From: an uncultured Clostridium sp.
Lineage (GTDB): Bacteria; Bacillota; Clostridia; Lachnospirales; Lachnospiraceae
Direction of reading: 5' to 3'
Assembly (NCBI GenBank): GCA_945917985.1
Contig: CAMEIH010000008.1
Span: forward strand, 1-64,000
DNA: 64,000 nt
Shown here: piece by piece, positions 50,284-59,057 of the stretch
How the letters are laid out: each line of letters begins with the position of its first letter
Position numbering within the stretch: position 1 is the first letter of the stretch
Translations under genes and position numbers: made by a program
Notes under the pieces: generated by a model
Database searches by the model: none
Told to the model about the DNA's origin: nothing
What the model saw: the letters and a program-made list of their open reading frames with translations, nothing else

Positions 50284-51843
50284 ATGCTTACTATCGGAAT
50301 TTATCCCCGCAAATCAGTCTATCGAGACAACAGCGACTCTGTCAAAGTACAGGTGCAGCTTTGCAAGGAATACGCAGGTATTATCTATAAGGATCAGGAA
50401 ATTGAATTTAAGGTCTATGACCAGGATGAAGGATTCTCCGGAAAAAATACCAACCGGCCCGGATTTCAGAAAATGATGCATGACGTCAACGACAATATCC
50501 TTGATGTTGTAATGGTCTATAAGCTTGACCGTATCAGTAGAAACGTCAAAGAGTTTTCTGCCATGTATGAAGTATTTGAGCAGCATAACGTATCATTTGT
50601 TTCCGTAAAGGAATCCTTTGATACCACTACTCCGATGGGCCGCACTGTTATGTATATTCTTGCTGCCTTTGCACAGCTTGAGCGTGAAAATACATCTGAA
50701 AGAGTATCTGACAATATGCATGCTATTGGTGCATCCGGTAAATGGACCGGTGGAAAACTGCCAAGCGGCATGACTTCCATTAGGAGAAAGGTAGATGGCA
50801 AAAAGCATTCTTATCTAGTAGTTGATCAATCCTCTATCTGGCGCCCGAAGATTCTTTATAAGCTTGCTCTCGATGGTTATCCTATCACTAGAATAGAAAG
50901 ATACTGCCGAGATCATGGAATTAAGAGTCAGACCGGTAATTATTTCAGCAACTCTCAGATATATAATATTCTTACCAATCCTGTTTACTGTCAGAATGGA
51001 ATGGATGCCTACTATTATTTTCATGATCTCGGATGTACGCTTCCCGATCAGAGACTTTTTGATGGTTCTTACGGTCTTATCGGATATGGAAAGACAAAAA
51101 CCGGCAAAGACTCTCAAAAGAAAGTAGATCCAACTGATTGGAGCATAGCTATAGGAATCCATGATCCTGTAATCCCCGCTTCTGACTGGATACAAGTGCA
51201 AAAACGTCTTAGTATCACAAACAAGATGATTCATACCCAAAAGCATGAAGTCGGTATTCTGAAAGGCGTGTTAAGGTGCAGCTGTGGTTCCCGTATGGAT
51301 GTCCGCACCTACATTAAAAATGGAATCCGATTTTCCTATTATTTCTGTGCACAGATGGTCCGCAGGGGAAAAGAATATTGTAACTCCGGATATGTTCGCA
51401 TGGAAAAGATAGATCAGCTGTTTATCAGTCATCTGCAGAAAATAAAGCTAAATCCTATGAATCTCAAAATCAGAGATGATTCCATGGTATCTTTACGCAG
51501 TTCTGATGATATCAAGCATGAGATTTCCAGTGTTCAGACTTCAATCAATAATCTTACCTGTGCTCTTTCCCAGGCAATGGATACGCCTGCTGCCGGCTAT
51601 ATTATTAATCAGATCAGTGAACTTGACTCTCAAAAGCGAAATCTTGAAGATGAACTTAGAAATACTCTCATGAAGGAGTCTGAAAATAAAACTGCTGCCG
51701 AAGCTGAAAAACAGATTTATGATAATATCTGCTATCTGCTGGACAATTTTGAAGATATCGATTATACTGGGAAAAACGAACTGGTCAGAAAGACCGTGAA
51801 AAGCTGTGTTTATGATGGAAAAAGCCTGCGCATCATTTTCTGA
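50284..51843 (+). CDS. int: large serine recombinase integrase
   Basis: This 519-aa protein has an N-terminal resolvase domain with catalytic Ser11 (YPRKSVYRDNSDSV), the YKLDRISRN and KESFDTTTPMGR motifs, a recombinase domain, and a zinc beta ribbon (LRCSCGSRMDV ... YFCAQM ... EYCNSGYV), then a coiled coil. It would integrate the phage at the M23 gene. GGGAGGAT precedes the ATG and the gene ends only 26 bp before attR. No separate directionality factor was recognised. Confidence 0.95.
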   Translation: MLTIGIYPRKSVYRDNSDSVKVQVQLCKEYAGIIYKDQEIEFKVYDQDEGFSGKNTNRPGFQKMMHDVNDNILDVVMVYKLDRISRNVKEFSAMYEVFEQHNVSFVSVKESFDTTTPMGRTVMYILAAFAQLERENTSERVSDNMHAIGASGKWTGGKLPSGMTSIRRKVDGKKHSYLVVDQSSIWRPKILYKLALDGYPITRIERYCRDHGIKSQTGNYFSNSQIYNILTNPVYCQNGMDAYYYFHDLGCTLPDQRLFDGSYGLIGYGKTKTGKDSQKKVDPTDWSIAIGIHDPVIPASDWIQVQKRLSITNKMIHTQKHEVGILKGVLRCSCGSRMDVRTYIKNGIRFSYYFCAQMVRRGKEYCNSGYVRMEKIDQLFISHLQKIKLNPMNLKIRDDSMVSLRSSDDIKHEISSVQTSINNLTCALSQAMDTPAAGYIINQISELDSQKRNLEDELRNTLMKESENKTAAEAEKQIYDNICYLLDNFEDIDYTGKNELVRKTVKSCVYDGKSLRIIF

Positions 51844-51868
51844 TGCACAGGCTCTATTTTTTATTCTT

Positions 51869-51879
51869 ATCGGTACACC
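51869..51879 (+). other. attR core
   Basis: ATCGGTACACC, identical to attL, 26 bp after the integrase stop codon. The host M23 frame continues immediately to the right. Confidence 0.85.
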
Positions 51880-52378
51880 CATTGTGGCAATTGAGTCCGG
51901 TTATGTGGAAGCCCTGGGCTGGAATCAGTACGGCGGCTGGCGCATCGGCATCCGCAGCTTTGACGGCAAGCGATATTATTACTACGCCCACCTGCGTCAG
52001 AACTTTCCCTACGCCCTTAACCTGGAAGAAGGGAGCGTAGTCACCGCCGGAGATGTGATCGGTTACATGGGGCATACCGGCTACAGTACCAAGGAAAACA
52101 CCAACAATATCGACACGGTCCATCTTCACTGGGGACTGCAGCTGATTTTTGATGAATCCCAGAAAGAAGGAAACAATGAAATCTGGATCGACTGCTATGA
52201 GCTGACAAAATTCCTTTATAAAAACAGATCCCTCACCGAAAAGAATCAGGAAACCAAAGAATGGCTCCGCATCTATCAGATGAAGGATCCGTCCGTAAAC
52301 GCTTATCAGTCATCAAAGTCCGTTTCCCCGTCACCGGGTACTGCTAATACACAAACTCGCGCTGAATCACAAAACTGA
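51880..52378 (+). pseudogene. M23 metallopeptidase, 3' half
   Basis: This is the remainder of the split gene: an M23 domain with VAIESGYVEALGWNQYGGW, the HLHWGLQL zinc ligands (HxH), and a Ser/Thr-rich tail. In the lysogen it has no native start, though an ATG inside the integrase gene could allow a hybrid N-terminus (MFMMEKACAS...). It overlaps the convergent glycosyltransferase gene by 35 bp. Confidence 0.92.
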
Positions 52379-53405
52379 TAAAGAAAAGAAAGACATCAAC
52401 CGGTATCTTGACCAGCACTTCCGCTCCGCCAAATAAAGGATAGAGGAAATTTACCAGAAGCGCACTGCAGCACATCTGTACCACTGCAAGAAGAAAATAC
52501 TTTGCCAAAGTGACGCCCACAGAACTTCTGCTCTCGAATACCACCTTATAGTTGATGGAATAATTGTAAACTGCGGACAATACTCTGGCAAACACCGTGG
52601 ATGCCATGATATAAGTGATGCTTCCCCACTGTTGTCCTTTTAAGAGGTAGCAAAACAGGGAAAAAAGCACCAGATCCACCACGCTGGAGGACAGGGAAGA
52701 AAACAGGAACTTTCCGAAAAGCATATAGATTCTGACAGAATCCCTGATCGGATTAAAATGGCTTGTCTTGTTTTCCTCTATATAGATTGTCTGGATCGGC
52801 ACTTCCACGATAGGGATTTTTCTTTTCTTTGTCTCCATCAGCATGTTAGTCTCAAATTCAAACCGTTCCCCCTTAAGCGTCAGAAGCTCACGCATAAAGG
52901 ATGAAGGTATTCCCCGTAATCCTGTCTGGGTGTCAGACACGGAAACTCCCGCAAGAAATTTCATTACCACCCTGGTACATTTATTTCCAAACTCCGATCT
53001 TGCCGGCACATTTTCTTTGTCAAAGCATCGGCATCCCATAATGAGAGAATCGGGATGTGCAAGCAGAGCATCTGCGCAAGCCAGAATACATTCGGGCGTG
53101 TGTTGACCATCAGAGTCAGCCGTAATGCTTCCCACAGAATCCGGGAATTCCCTGAGTACAAAATCAAAAGCTGTTTTGAGGGCCCTTCCCTTTCCCATAT
53201 TGACAGCATGGTGCATGACAAAACAGTCGAATTTCTCCTTTGCCTGTTCAAAAAAATGCTGATATTCCTCTCCGCTTCCGTCATCTACGATCACGATTTT
53301 TGAAAAGCCCTTCTCTTTCAGATCGGCAAGCAATTTTATAAGCTTTTCATCCGGCTCGTAAGAAGGTATGATAATGGGTATTTCTCTTGGATCTGTCTTG
53401 CTCAT
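52344..53405 (-). CDS. GT2 glycosyltransferase with C-terminal GtrA domain
   Basis: This 353-aa protein has a family 2 glycosyltransferase domain (about 1-215; IPIIIPSYEPDEKL, KIVIVDDGSGEE, SITADSDGQHTPECIL with the DxD) and a GtrA-like membrane domain with four helices (about 230-350). Such fusions make polyprenyl-phosphate sugars and flip them for cell-surface decoration. It lies 3 bp downstream of a GT-C-like membrane protein and probably feeds it. Confidence 0.88.
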   Translation of the reverse strand: MSKTDPREIPIIIPSYEPDEKLIKLLADLKEKGFSKIVIVDDGSGEEYQHFFEQAKEKFDCFVMHHAVNMGKGRALKTAFDFVLREFPDSVGSITADSDGQHTPECILACADALLAHPDSLIMGCRCFDKENVPARSEFGNKCTRVVMKFLAGVSVSDTQTGLRGIPSSFMRELLTLKGERFEFETNMLMETKKRKIPIVEVPIQTIYIEENKTSHFNPIRDSVRIYMLFGKFLFSSLSSSVVDLVLFSLFCYLLKGQQWGSITYIMASTVFARVLSAVYNYSINYKVVFESRSSVGVTLAKYFLLAVVQMCCSALLVNFLYPLFGGAEVLVKIPVDVFLFFISFVIQREFVY

Positions 53406-53408
53406 TTT

Positions 53409-55304
53409 TTATTCCTCCAACAGCATTCTGCCGTCTTTCCATATAACACGATACAGACAGCCATATGCAAAGGGTTCGCCTTCAGTGAATTCATCAAACA
53501 ATTCCTGTCCGTCTGTGATCTCATCCACATACAGATATCCCGCATGTGCATCATCCACAGCCTTTATGATATCGTTCTTTCCCATTGCCTGTGCGTCCAC
53601 ATTTCCGTACATCACGGATACCGGCGCTGCATAAAAGCTGATATAGGTATTTCTCACCCAGCTGACATCGGAAATATCCCGAAGATACAGGACTCTGCCG
53701 CCACTTCCCGGCTGCCCGGCTCCAACTTTTTCAAGAAAAGCAGCTGCGCCTTCATCAAGCATATCTTCCGCCGCCCGCCGATCATCTGAAACATTGTTTC
53801 TATAACCGATAAGTCCCCGATAAGCACTGTTATAGTCTGCCGTCAAAAGCACAAAGACAAGGCAGATAACGATCCCCCCATACGAAGTCATCCATCTTGG
53901 CTTTTTTCCTGTTTCATCTGCCCCGGCATTTTGACGCATACAGAGATGTGCCAGCAGATAAAGACCTCCTACCGTAAAAGGAGCTCCGTACCTCTCTATG
54001 GAGGATACCATTCCGAAAGGCTCCAGATACTGGGTTTCCACTACAAATATGGTCAGATGGCTGAGCAGATTGATGGTATAAAAACAGATACCGCTCACCG
54101 CGAAAAAGCAGCCGCAGAAGATGCTTTGCTTTTTCTCTATTTTTCCTTTTTTATATAAAAGAAATACAAAGAGGAGCAACAAAAGATACAATGCCAAAGG
54201 ACTTAAATCAATGGCAAAGGTACTCCATCTGTGTAGGGGATATTTAAAGAATGCCGTAAAATAGGCATCTACCATTTCCTTCTTTACATCAGGTACATTC
54301 ATACTGCCTGCAACCATATGAAGAGCCGTCCCTGTCAGCTTTGCAACTCTTCTGTTAACGAGGCAGAAGGAAAGCCAGGAGCACTCTGTGAGGACAGGAA
54401 GCAGGATCACCCACCATATTCCTCTCCTTTCTCTTTTCTCCTTCTGAAATGTCCCAAGGACAAAGCCATGATAGCCAAGAAAGAAAAAAAGCCCAAATGC
54501 CACCCATAGAAAGCCCACATTCTTGCAAAGCACAAGTACCATCAAAAGCAAAGTCAGTTTCCCGTAATAGAAGACCCGGCTGTGTCCCTCCCGGTCAACC
54601 ACAGAGACAAGAAAACAGCCATAGATCACTGCCATAGTCAGGTCTGCACAACATCCGTCATAGGAAAAGACCTCCACACAGGACGGAAAAAGCCAGAGTG
54701 CCACACTCATCAGAACCATAAGGGGAATATTCCTCTTTTTCAGATATTTAAAAAGAGGCACCATGAAGGCAAGGTTCATGAAATAATAGCCTGCAAACAT
54801 CATTCCTTCCTTAAATTCCGAAGGATGCATATGAAGGAACCACCATTTCATCATCTGCGTTCCGGGAGGATAATCCCCGAATTCCGGCGCCACATTCTGA
54901 TATTTTCCCGCAAAGCCATTCAGATAAAAGATAGATTTCACATCTGTCGCCCAGAAATTAAAATCGTCCCACCAGGTCACAGTTTTTCCGGCCGTCAAAG
55001 CAGGGACCGCCACAAGGATGACAATCGCCATGATCGTTCCCGGTTTTTTCAGTTCTGTCAGGAAAAAAGTGAGAAATTCTCTCCGCTTTTCCTTTCCCTG
55101 TCTGATCAAAAGAAAAACCGCCAGAAGGAGCAAAAAAACTGCCAGATAATCCGATATTTTTAGACCATTCAAAAAAGAAAGACCATACAGCACAAGCACA
55201 AGAACACAGACTCCTACGGGAATTACATCCGTAAGAGATTCTTTTGCAAGATACGCGATCATGATAACAAGCACAGCAAATGCTGCTATGTGAAAAACTG
55301 CCAT
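53409..55304 (-). CDS. large polytopic membrane glycosyltransferase-like protein
   Basis: This 631-aa protein has about 13 predicted transmembrane helices and an early extracytoplasmic loop with WWDDFNFWATDVK (an acidic DD motif in GT-C position) and FGDYPPGTQMMKWW. This layout fits a GT-C enzyme using polyprenyl-phosphate sugars. The start follows AAAGGAACG; 29 further upstream codons are open but unsupported. Co-transcribed with the GT2-GtrA gene. Confidence 0.75.
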   Translation of the reverse strand: MAVFHIAAFAVLVIMIAYLAKESLTDVIPVGVCVLVLVLYGLSFLNGLKISDYLAVFLLLLAVFLLIRQGKEKRREFLTFFLTELKKPGTIMAIVILVAVPALTAGKTVTWWDDFNFWATDVKSIFYLNGFAGKYQNVAPEFGDYPPGTQMMKWWFLHMHPSEFKEGMMFAGYYFMNLAFMVPLFKYLKKRNIPLMVLMSVALWLFPSCVEVFSYDGCCADLTMAVIYGCFLVSVVDREGHSRVFYYGKLTLLLMVLVLCKNVGFLWVAFGLFFFLGYHGFVLGTFQKEKRERRGIWWVILLPVLTECSWLSFCLVNRRVAKLTGTALHMVAGSMNVPDVKKEMVDAYFTAFFKYPLHRWSTFAIDLSPLALYLLLLLFVFLLYKKGKIEKKQSIFCGCFFAVSGICFYTINLLSHLTIFVVETQYLEPFGMVSSIERYGAPFTVGGLYLLAHLCMRQNAGADETGKKPRWMTSYGGIVICLVFVLLTADYNSAYRGLIGYRNNVSDDRRAAEDMLDEGAAAFLEKVGAGQPGSGGRVLYLRDISDVSWVRNTYISFYAAPVSVMYGNVDAQAMGKNDIIKAVDDAHAGYLYVDEITDGQELFDEFTEGEPFAYGCLYRVIWKDGRMLLEE

Positions 55305-55369
55305 TTTCGTTCCTTTCTGTCTTTCATGCACCGGTTTTCTCGGACCTGTCACTTCTACCAGTATAACAA

Positions 55370-55397
55370 AAAGATGTGTGGCATGCCACACATCTTT
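55370..55397. terminator. terminator after hpf
   Basis: A perfect 28-bp palindrome (AAAGATGTGTGGCA and its complement) is followed on the minus strand by TTTTTG. It ends hpf transcription and lies close to the next gene's leader. Confidence 0.8.
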
Positions 55398-55420
55398 CTA
55401 TTATTATCTTAAAATCTTCT

Positions 55421-55948
55421 CTATACTTCCGGTTCAATCAGTCCGTAAGTATTGCCTTTTCTCTTATAAACCACATTTACCTGATCTGTTTCCGCATTGC
55501 AGAACACATAGAAATTATGTCCCAGCAATTCCATCTGCACACAGGCATCTTCAGGATACATGGGCTTGATGTCAAATTTCTTAGTTCTTACAATCTGAAC
55601 CTCTTCCTCATCCATATAATCCTTTTCAATGAAATCCTGCTTGAAGCATCCTGCAGACTGTTCTTTTGCGATCAGCTTGGTCTTGTATTTCTTCAGCTGT
55701 CTTTCAATAATCTCCTCAACCAGATCAATGGATACATACATATCATTGCTCACCTGCTCAGAACGGATGATATTGCCTTTCACCGGAATTGTCACTTCAA
55801 TTTTCTGTCTGTCCTTCTCAACGCTTAAGGTAACATGTGCTTCTGTATCAGGATTAAAATATTTTTCCAGCTTGCCGATCTTGTCCTCTACTGCGCTGCG
55901 AAGTCCTGGCGTAACCTCAATATTCTTGCCTAAAATAATAAATTTCAT
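55421..55948 (-). CDS. hpf: ribosome hibernation promoting factor, long form
   Basis: This 175-aa long-type HPF has an N-terminal RaiA domain (MKFIILGKNIEVTPGLR, YFNPDTEAHVTLSVEKD), a linker, and a C-terminal dimerisation domain (IVRTKKFDIKPMYPEDA, QMELLGHNFYVFCNAETD). It links inactive 70S ribosomes into 100S dimers in stationary phase. The ATG with AAAGGATG upstream is chosen; further upstream frame lacks a site. Confidence 0.95.
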   Translation of the reverse strand: MKFIILGKNIEVTPGLRSAVEDKIGKLEKYFNPDTEAHVTLSVEKDRQKIEVTIPVKGNIIRSEQVSNDMYVSIDLVEEIIERQLKKYKTKLIAKEQSAGCFKQDFIEKDYMDEEEVQIVRTKKFDIKPMYPEDACVQMELLGHNFYVFCNAETDQVNVVYKRKGNTYGLIEPEV

Positions 55949-56023
55949 ATTCATCATCCTTTCCGTGGAGTATTGCCATGGCCACCAAAAAAACAGTTTC
56001 CGATGGCTTATTCCTTTAGCAAC

Positions 56024-56053
56024 AGTATACCATACCACACTATTATTTTGCAA
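56024..56053 (-). promoter_or_regulatory. hpf promoter
   Basis: Minus strand TTGCAA (56048-56053), 18-bp spacer, TATACT (56024-56029) with an extended -10 TGG. About 75 bp upstream of the ATG. Confidence 0.65.
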
Positions 56054-56183
56054 CAATTCACTGCTTTTGTTTTAAAATGTTTTCAATTTTCAAACAATTC
56101 TTTTCATCTTCAAATTACGACATTTTCAGTCATATTGTGCAAGTTTATTACAACTTCACAAAACGCCCGTTCCGTATTTTCAT

Positions 56184-56254
56184 GGTGGATAATGTGGATA
56201 ACTTCGTGTATAAATCAAAAATGCCTATTTTAAGCTATTTTTATATGTGGATAA
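56184..56254 (+). other. DnaA-box-like cluster in a non-coding stretch
   Basis: TGTGGATAA occurs at 56193-56201 and 56246-56254 and GGTGGATAA at 56184-56192; these are perfect or 8/9 matches to the DnaA box (TTATCCACA). The 516-bp gap between hpf and the NlpC gene (55949-56464) holds otherwise only the hpf promoter, T-rich DNA and a terminator. It is not near dnaA/dnaN, so it is not an oriC claim. Confidence 0.45.
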
Positions 56255-56393
56255 CTTTCTGCTCCTTTTTTCTTCCTCTCTTCCCCTTTTGTATCATTGC
56301 CCGATTTTTTTTGTGAATCTTGTACAACTTTTTCCTTGTCAATATCTTTTTCTCAAAAAGAAAAATTCAGACTTTTTCCTTCTAAGAAAAAAA

Positions 56394-56424
56394 GGGTTCC
56401 AAAAAGTGTCTGCTCTTTGGAACC
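56394..56424. terminator. terminator after the NlpC/P60 gene
   Basis: GGGTTCCAAA and TTTGGAACC form a 9-bp stem; the minus strand continues CTTTTTTTC and the plus strand TTTTTATC. It terminates the NlpC/P60 transcript. Confidence 0.8.
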
Positions 56425-56464
56425 TTTTTATCATTTTATCAAATTTCCCGGTTTACCATCCGGA

Positions 56465-57796
56465 TCAGAAAATTCTTCTGATAGAAAGAATGGAACGGTA
56501 GTTTGCGTTGGAGATGATGATACCTGTCTTTGCAGTAGATGCATGGACAATCTGACCGCCACCGATATAAATTGCCACGTGACCGGAATAGCAGATGATA
56601 TCACCGGGCTGTGCATTCTCAAGTCCGTTTACCGCACTTCCCACACTTCTGTCCGCTGATGATGAGTGAGGAAGGCTTACGCCGAAGTTCGAATAAACAC
56701 TCATTACAAATCCGGAACAGTCAGCACCGTTTGTCAGTGAGGTGCCACCCCATACATAAGGATTCCCGACAAACTGACATGCAAAGTTTGCTACAGACTG
56801 ACCAAGCTCACTTCCGCTTCCTGAAATCACAGGTGCTGTCACAGTCTGGCTGCCGGTTCCCTGCTTATTCGAGTTAGCTTTTGCAGCTGCCTTGGCTGCT
56901 GCTTCCTGAGCCGCTTTTCTCTCAGCTTCTTCCTTGGCAAGTCTTGCTTCCTCCTCTGCCTTGGACTCTGCTTTTACAAATTCTGTGGAAAGAGTAACGT
57001 AATCCATGGAAACATAGCCGTCACCTTCCTCGATATTAACCTTAACCCATCCGTCCAGCTCTTCCGTAACAAGAAGTTCATCTTCTATCGGCACCATACC
57101 GATCACGGCAGATTCTGTTGTAGGTTCTTCTCTTACATAAAGTGTTGTTGTATTTACGGTAGCGATTCTTGTTCCGACTTTCTTCGCAAGTTCCACCGCA
57201 TCTTCACCTGTTACACAATACTCAGCTTTTACATATCCGGTAACGCTTCCTGATGTGATCTCGTACCATCCGTCCTGTTCAGAGATAAACTCTCCCACAG
57301 ATTTATCATAAAGCTTACCTAAAATCTCGCCTTCCTCACTGGGAATGCTTCTTACATTTACATAATCATTTACCTTGGCGATTACCAGGGACTTAAAGCT
57401 TTCCTCTTCCTTCTTGGTCGCCATTTCTCTTTCCTTTTCGGGAATAGTCTTGGTGGTGGAAGCCATTACGGTTTCTTCAATCACCTTTTCTTCCTTGATT
57501 GGCTGAACGTCCAGTTCCACCGATGATGTGGAAGCGGGTGTCGCCGAAATGGAAGGAGTCGCTGTTATAGCGGGTGTTGCATTTTGCGCTGCATCTGCAG
57601 TCTGCTGCTCCGCTTTCTTCTCATCCTCTTCATCCTTCAGACTTTTCACACTCGTGGCATTTGAGGAAAGAAAATAATCAATTCCTGCCGAAGGCAATCC
57701 TGTCCCTTCCTTCGCAAAAGTTTCTATATTCATGCTGGAAAACAAAAGTGCTGCTGACATCATGCACACTGCTATTTTCACGCTTTTGTTCTGCAT
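56465..57796 (-). CDS. secreted NlpC/P60 peptidoglycan hydrolase with SH3 domains
   Basis: This 443-aa protein has a signal peptide (MQNKSVKIAVCMMSAALLFS, cleavage after FA), a low-complexity segment, two bacterial SH3 domains (about 145-215 and 215-275; YVNVRSIPSEEGEILGKLY, LYVREEPTTES), a Glu/Ala-rich helix and a C-terminal NlpC/P60 domain with catalytic ADCSGF, GHVAIYIG and VHAST. It cuts the stem peptide in cell-wall turnover. Start chosen after GGAGG. Confidence 0.93.
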   Translation of the reverse strand: MQNKSVKIAVCMMSAALLFSSMNIETFAKEGTGLPSAGIDYFLSSNATSVKSLKDEEDEKKAEQQTADAAQNATPAITATPSISATPASTSSVELDVQPIKEEKVIEETVMASTTKTIPEKEREMATKKEEESFKSLVIAKVNDYVNVRSIPSEEGEILGKLYDKSVGEFISEQDGWYEITSGSVTGYVKAEYCVTGEDAVELAKKVGTRIATVNTTTLYVREEPTTESAVIGMVPIEDELLVTEELDGWVKVNIEEGDGYVSMDYVTLSTEFVKAESKAEEEARLAKEEAERKAAQEAAAKAAAKANSNKQGTGSQTVTAPVISGSGSELGQSVANFACQFVGNPYVWGGTSLTNGADCSGFVMSVYSNFGVSLPHSSSADRSVGSAVNGLENAQPGDIICYSGHVAIYIGGGQIVHASTAKTGIIISNANYRSILSIRRIF

Positions 57797-57850
57797 AAAA
57801 TCCTCCATAAATTAAATTATTAATACAAATATTACAAAAATGTTAAATCC

Positions 57851-57879
57851 ACTATAACACTTTCCTCTAATGCTGTCAA
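57851..57879 (-). promoter_or_regulatory. promoter of the NlpC/P60 gene
   Basis: Minus strand TTGACA (57874-57879), 17-bp spacer, TATAGT (57851-57856). Confidence 0.8.
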
Positions 57880-57992
57880 CTGTTTCCAAAATTTGGATAA
57901 GCGGTTGCGCATATGATAAAATCACATTTTTTTAATCAAATATCTGTATCTGTAGCCTCCATATTCTACAAGATATTGTGTCCTAACGCAAG

Positions 57993-58018
57993 AAAAAAGA
58001 GGCATTTCTGCCTCTTTT
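57993..58018. terminator. terminator after trxB
   Basis: GAGGCAGAAATGCCTC on the minus strand forms a tight stem flanked by A and T runs (TTTTTTCTTG). It ends the SDR-trxB transcript. Confidence 0.8.
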
Positions 58019-58044
58019 CCCAAAATATTATTTTAAATATTTAA

Positions 58045-59040
58045 TTATTTTGTAATTTTTGCCTGCAGAAGATATTCCTGTACAGACTGTATTGCCGACG
58101 CACCGTCTGCCACGGCCGTCACAATCTGACGAAGTTTTTTACTTCGGATATCACCTGCAGCAAAAATACCCGGCACATCAGTAACACCGTCTTCTCCGGC
58201 AAGCACATACCCCTTTGGATCACAGTTCACGATTTCTTTCAATATTTCACTGTCAGGAAGAATACCCACTGCTACAAATACGCCATCGACAGGGAGCTCC
58301 ATCTTGTCGCCTGTCTTCACGTTCTTGAGCGAAATGCCTTCTACCTGCCCGTTTCCCTCGATCTTTTCTGCAACGGTATCCCAGATGATCTCCACATTGG
58401 GAAGGCTCATTACCTCCTCCTGCAGAATTTTTGCTGCCCGAAGTTCATCCCTCCTGTGGATCAGGTATACCTTTTCACATCCTCTTGCAAGAAAAATGGC
58501 ATCCTCCACCGCCACATCTCCGCCGCCGATGACTGCGGTCACTTTTCCCCTAAAAAACGCACCGTCACAGGTAGCGCAGTAGGAAACACCCCGGCCGGCC
58601 ATCTCTTCCTCTCCGGGAATGCCCAGCTTTGCATGCACTGCCCCCATTGCTGCTACCACTGCCTTTGCACGAAAGACTCCTTCATCCGTCTCGATCATAA
58701 AGCCCTGTGCCCGCACCGGCTCAAATGCAGCATCCACAGCTGTCTCATTTACAGAAGCTGCCTTTAACTGCTTCTCTTCCCTGTGCTCTTTGCAAACGGA
58801 AAGAACCTCCGCCGTCTGAAACTCACAGCCAAGTCCATCAGCATGTTCCCGGAATTTCACTCCCATATCAAAACCGTTAATGCCCGGAAGTCCCAGATAA
58901 TTGTCAACCTCATAAGTATTCAGCACCTGACCGCCGCTTACGGGATTCTTTTCCAAGGTAAGCGCCTTGAGACCTGCTCTCTTTGCATACACAGAGGCGC
59001 TTAAACCGGCCGGTCCTGAACCGATAATAATAACATCATA
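58045..59040 (-). CDS. trxB: thioredoxin reductase with a small insertion
   Basis: This 331-aa flavoprotein has the FAD GSGPAG motif (residues 8-13), the redox CATC (SYCATCDGAFF) and a second Rossmann GGGDVA for NADPH. Canonical TrxB is about 310 residues; here about 25 extra residues (KEHREEKQLKAASVNETAVD) lie between the FAD and NADPH parts. It reduces thioredoxin using NADPH. The ATG of MYDVIIIG follows AAGG; an in-frame upstream codon overlaps the preceding gene. Confidence 0.9.
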   Translation of the reverse strand, partial: YDVIIIGSGPAGLSASVYAKRAGLKALTLEKNPVSGGQVLNTYEVDNYLGLPGINGFDMGVKFREHADGLGCEFQTAEVLSVCKEHREEKQLKAASVNETAVDAAFEPVRAQGFMIETDEGVFRAKAVVAAMGAVHAKLGIPGEEEMAGRGVSYCATCDGAFFRGKVTAVIGGGDVAVEDAIFLARGCEKVYLIHRRDELRAAKILQEEVMSLPNVEIIWDTVAEKIEGNGQVEGISLKNVKTGDKMELPVDGVFVAVGILPDSEILKEIVNCDPKGYVLAGEDGVTDVPGIFAAGDIRSKKLRQIVTAVADGASAIQSVQEYLLQAKITK

Positions 59041-59057
59041 CATAACTTTTCCTTTCC

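Larger units (their letters stand above)
6231..51879. mobile_element. complete siphovirus-type prophage with large serine integrase
   Basis: Phage genes run continuously between two copies of ATCGGTACACC inside a split M23 gene. Modules for integration, immunity, replication, packaging, head, long non-contractile tail (tape measure, no sheath gene seen) and lysis are all present and almost all intact. The direct distance between att copies is 45,638 bp. Integration, repressor, ImmA-like and cargo genes are on the plus strand; nearly everything else is on the minus strand. Confidence 0.95.

Noticed and set aside
51806-51868. A new functional start for the 3' M23 fragment inside the integrase gene
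   Set aside because: An ATG is in frame but has no SD, and the resulting protein lacks the HxGxD ligands and signal anchor.
56184-56254. Chromosomal replication origin
   Set aside because: DnaA boxes are few and dnaA, dnaN or rpmH are not nearby.
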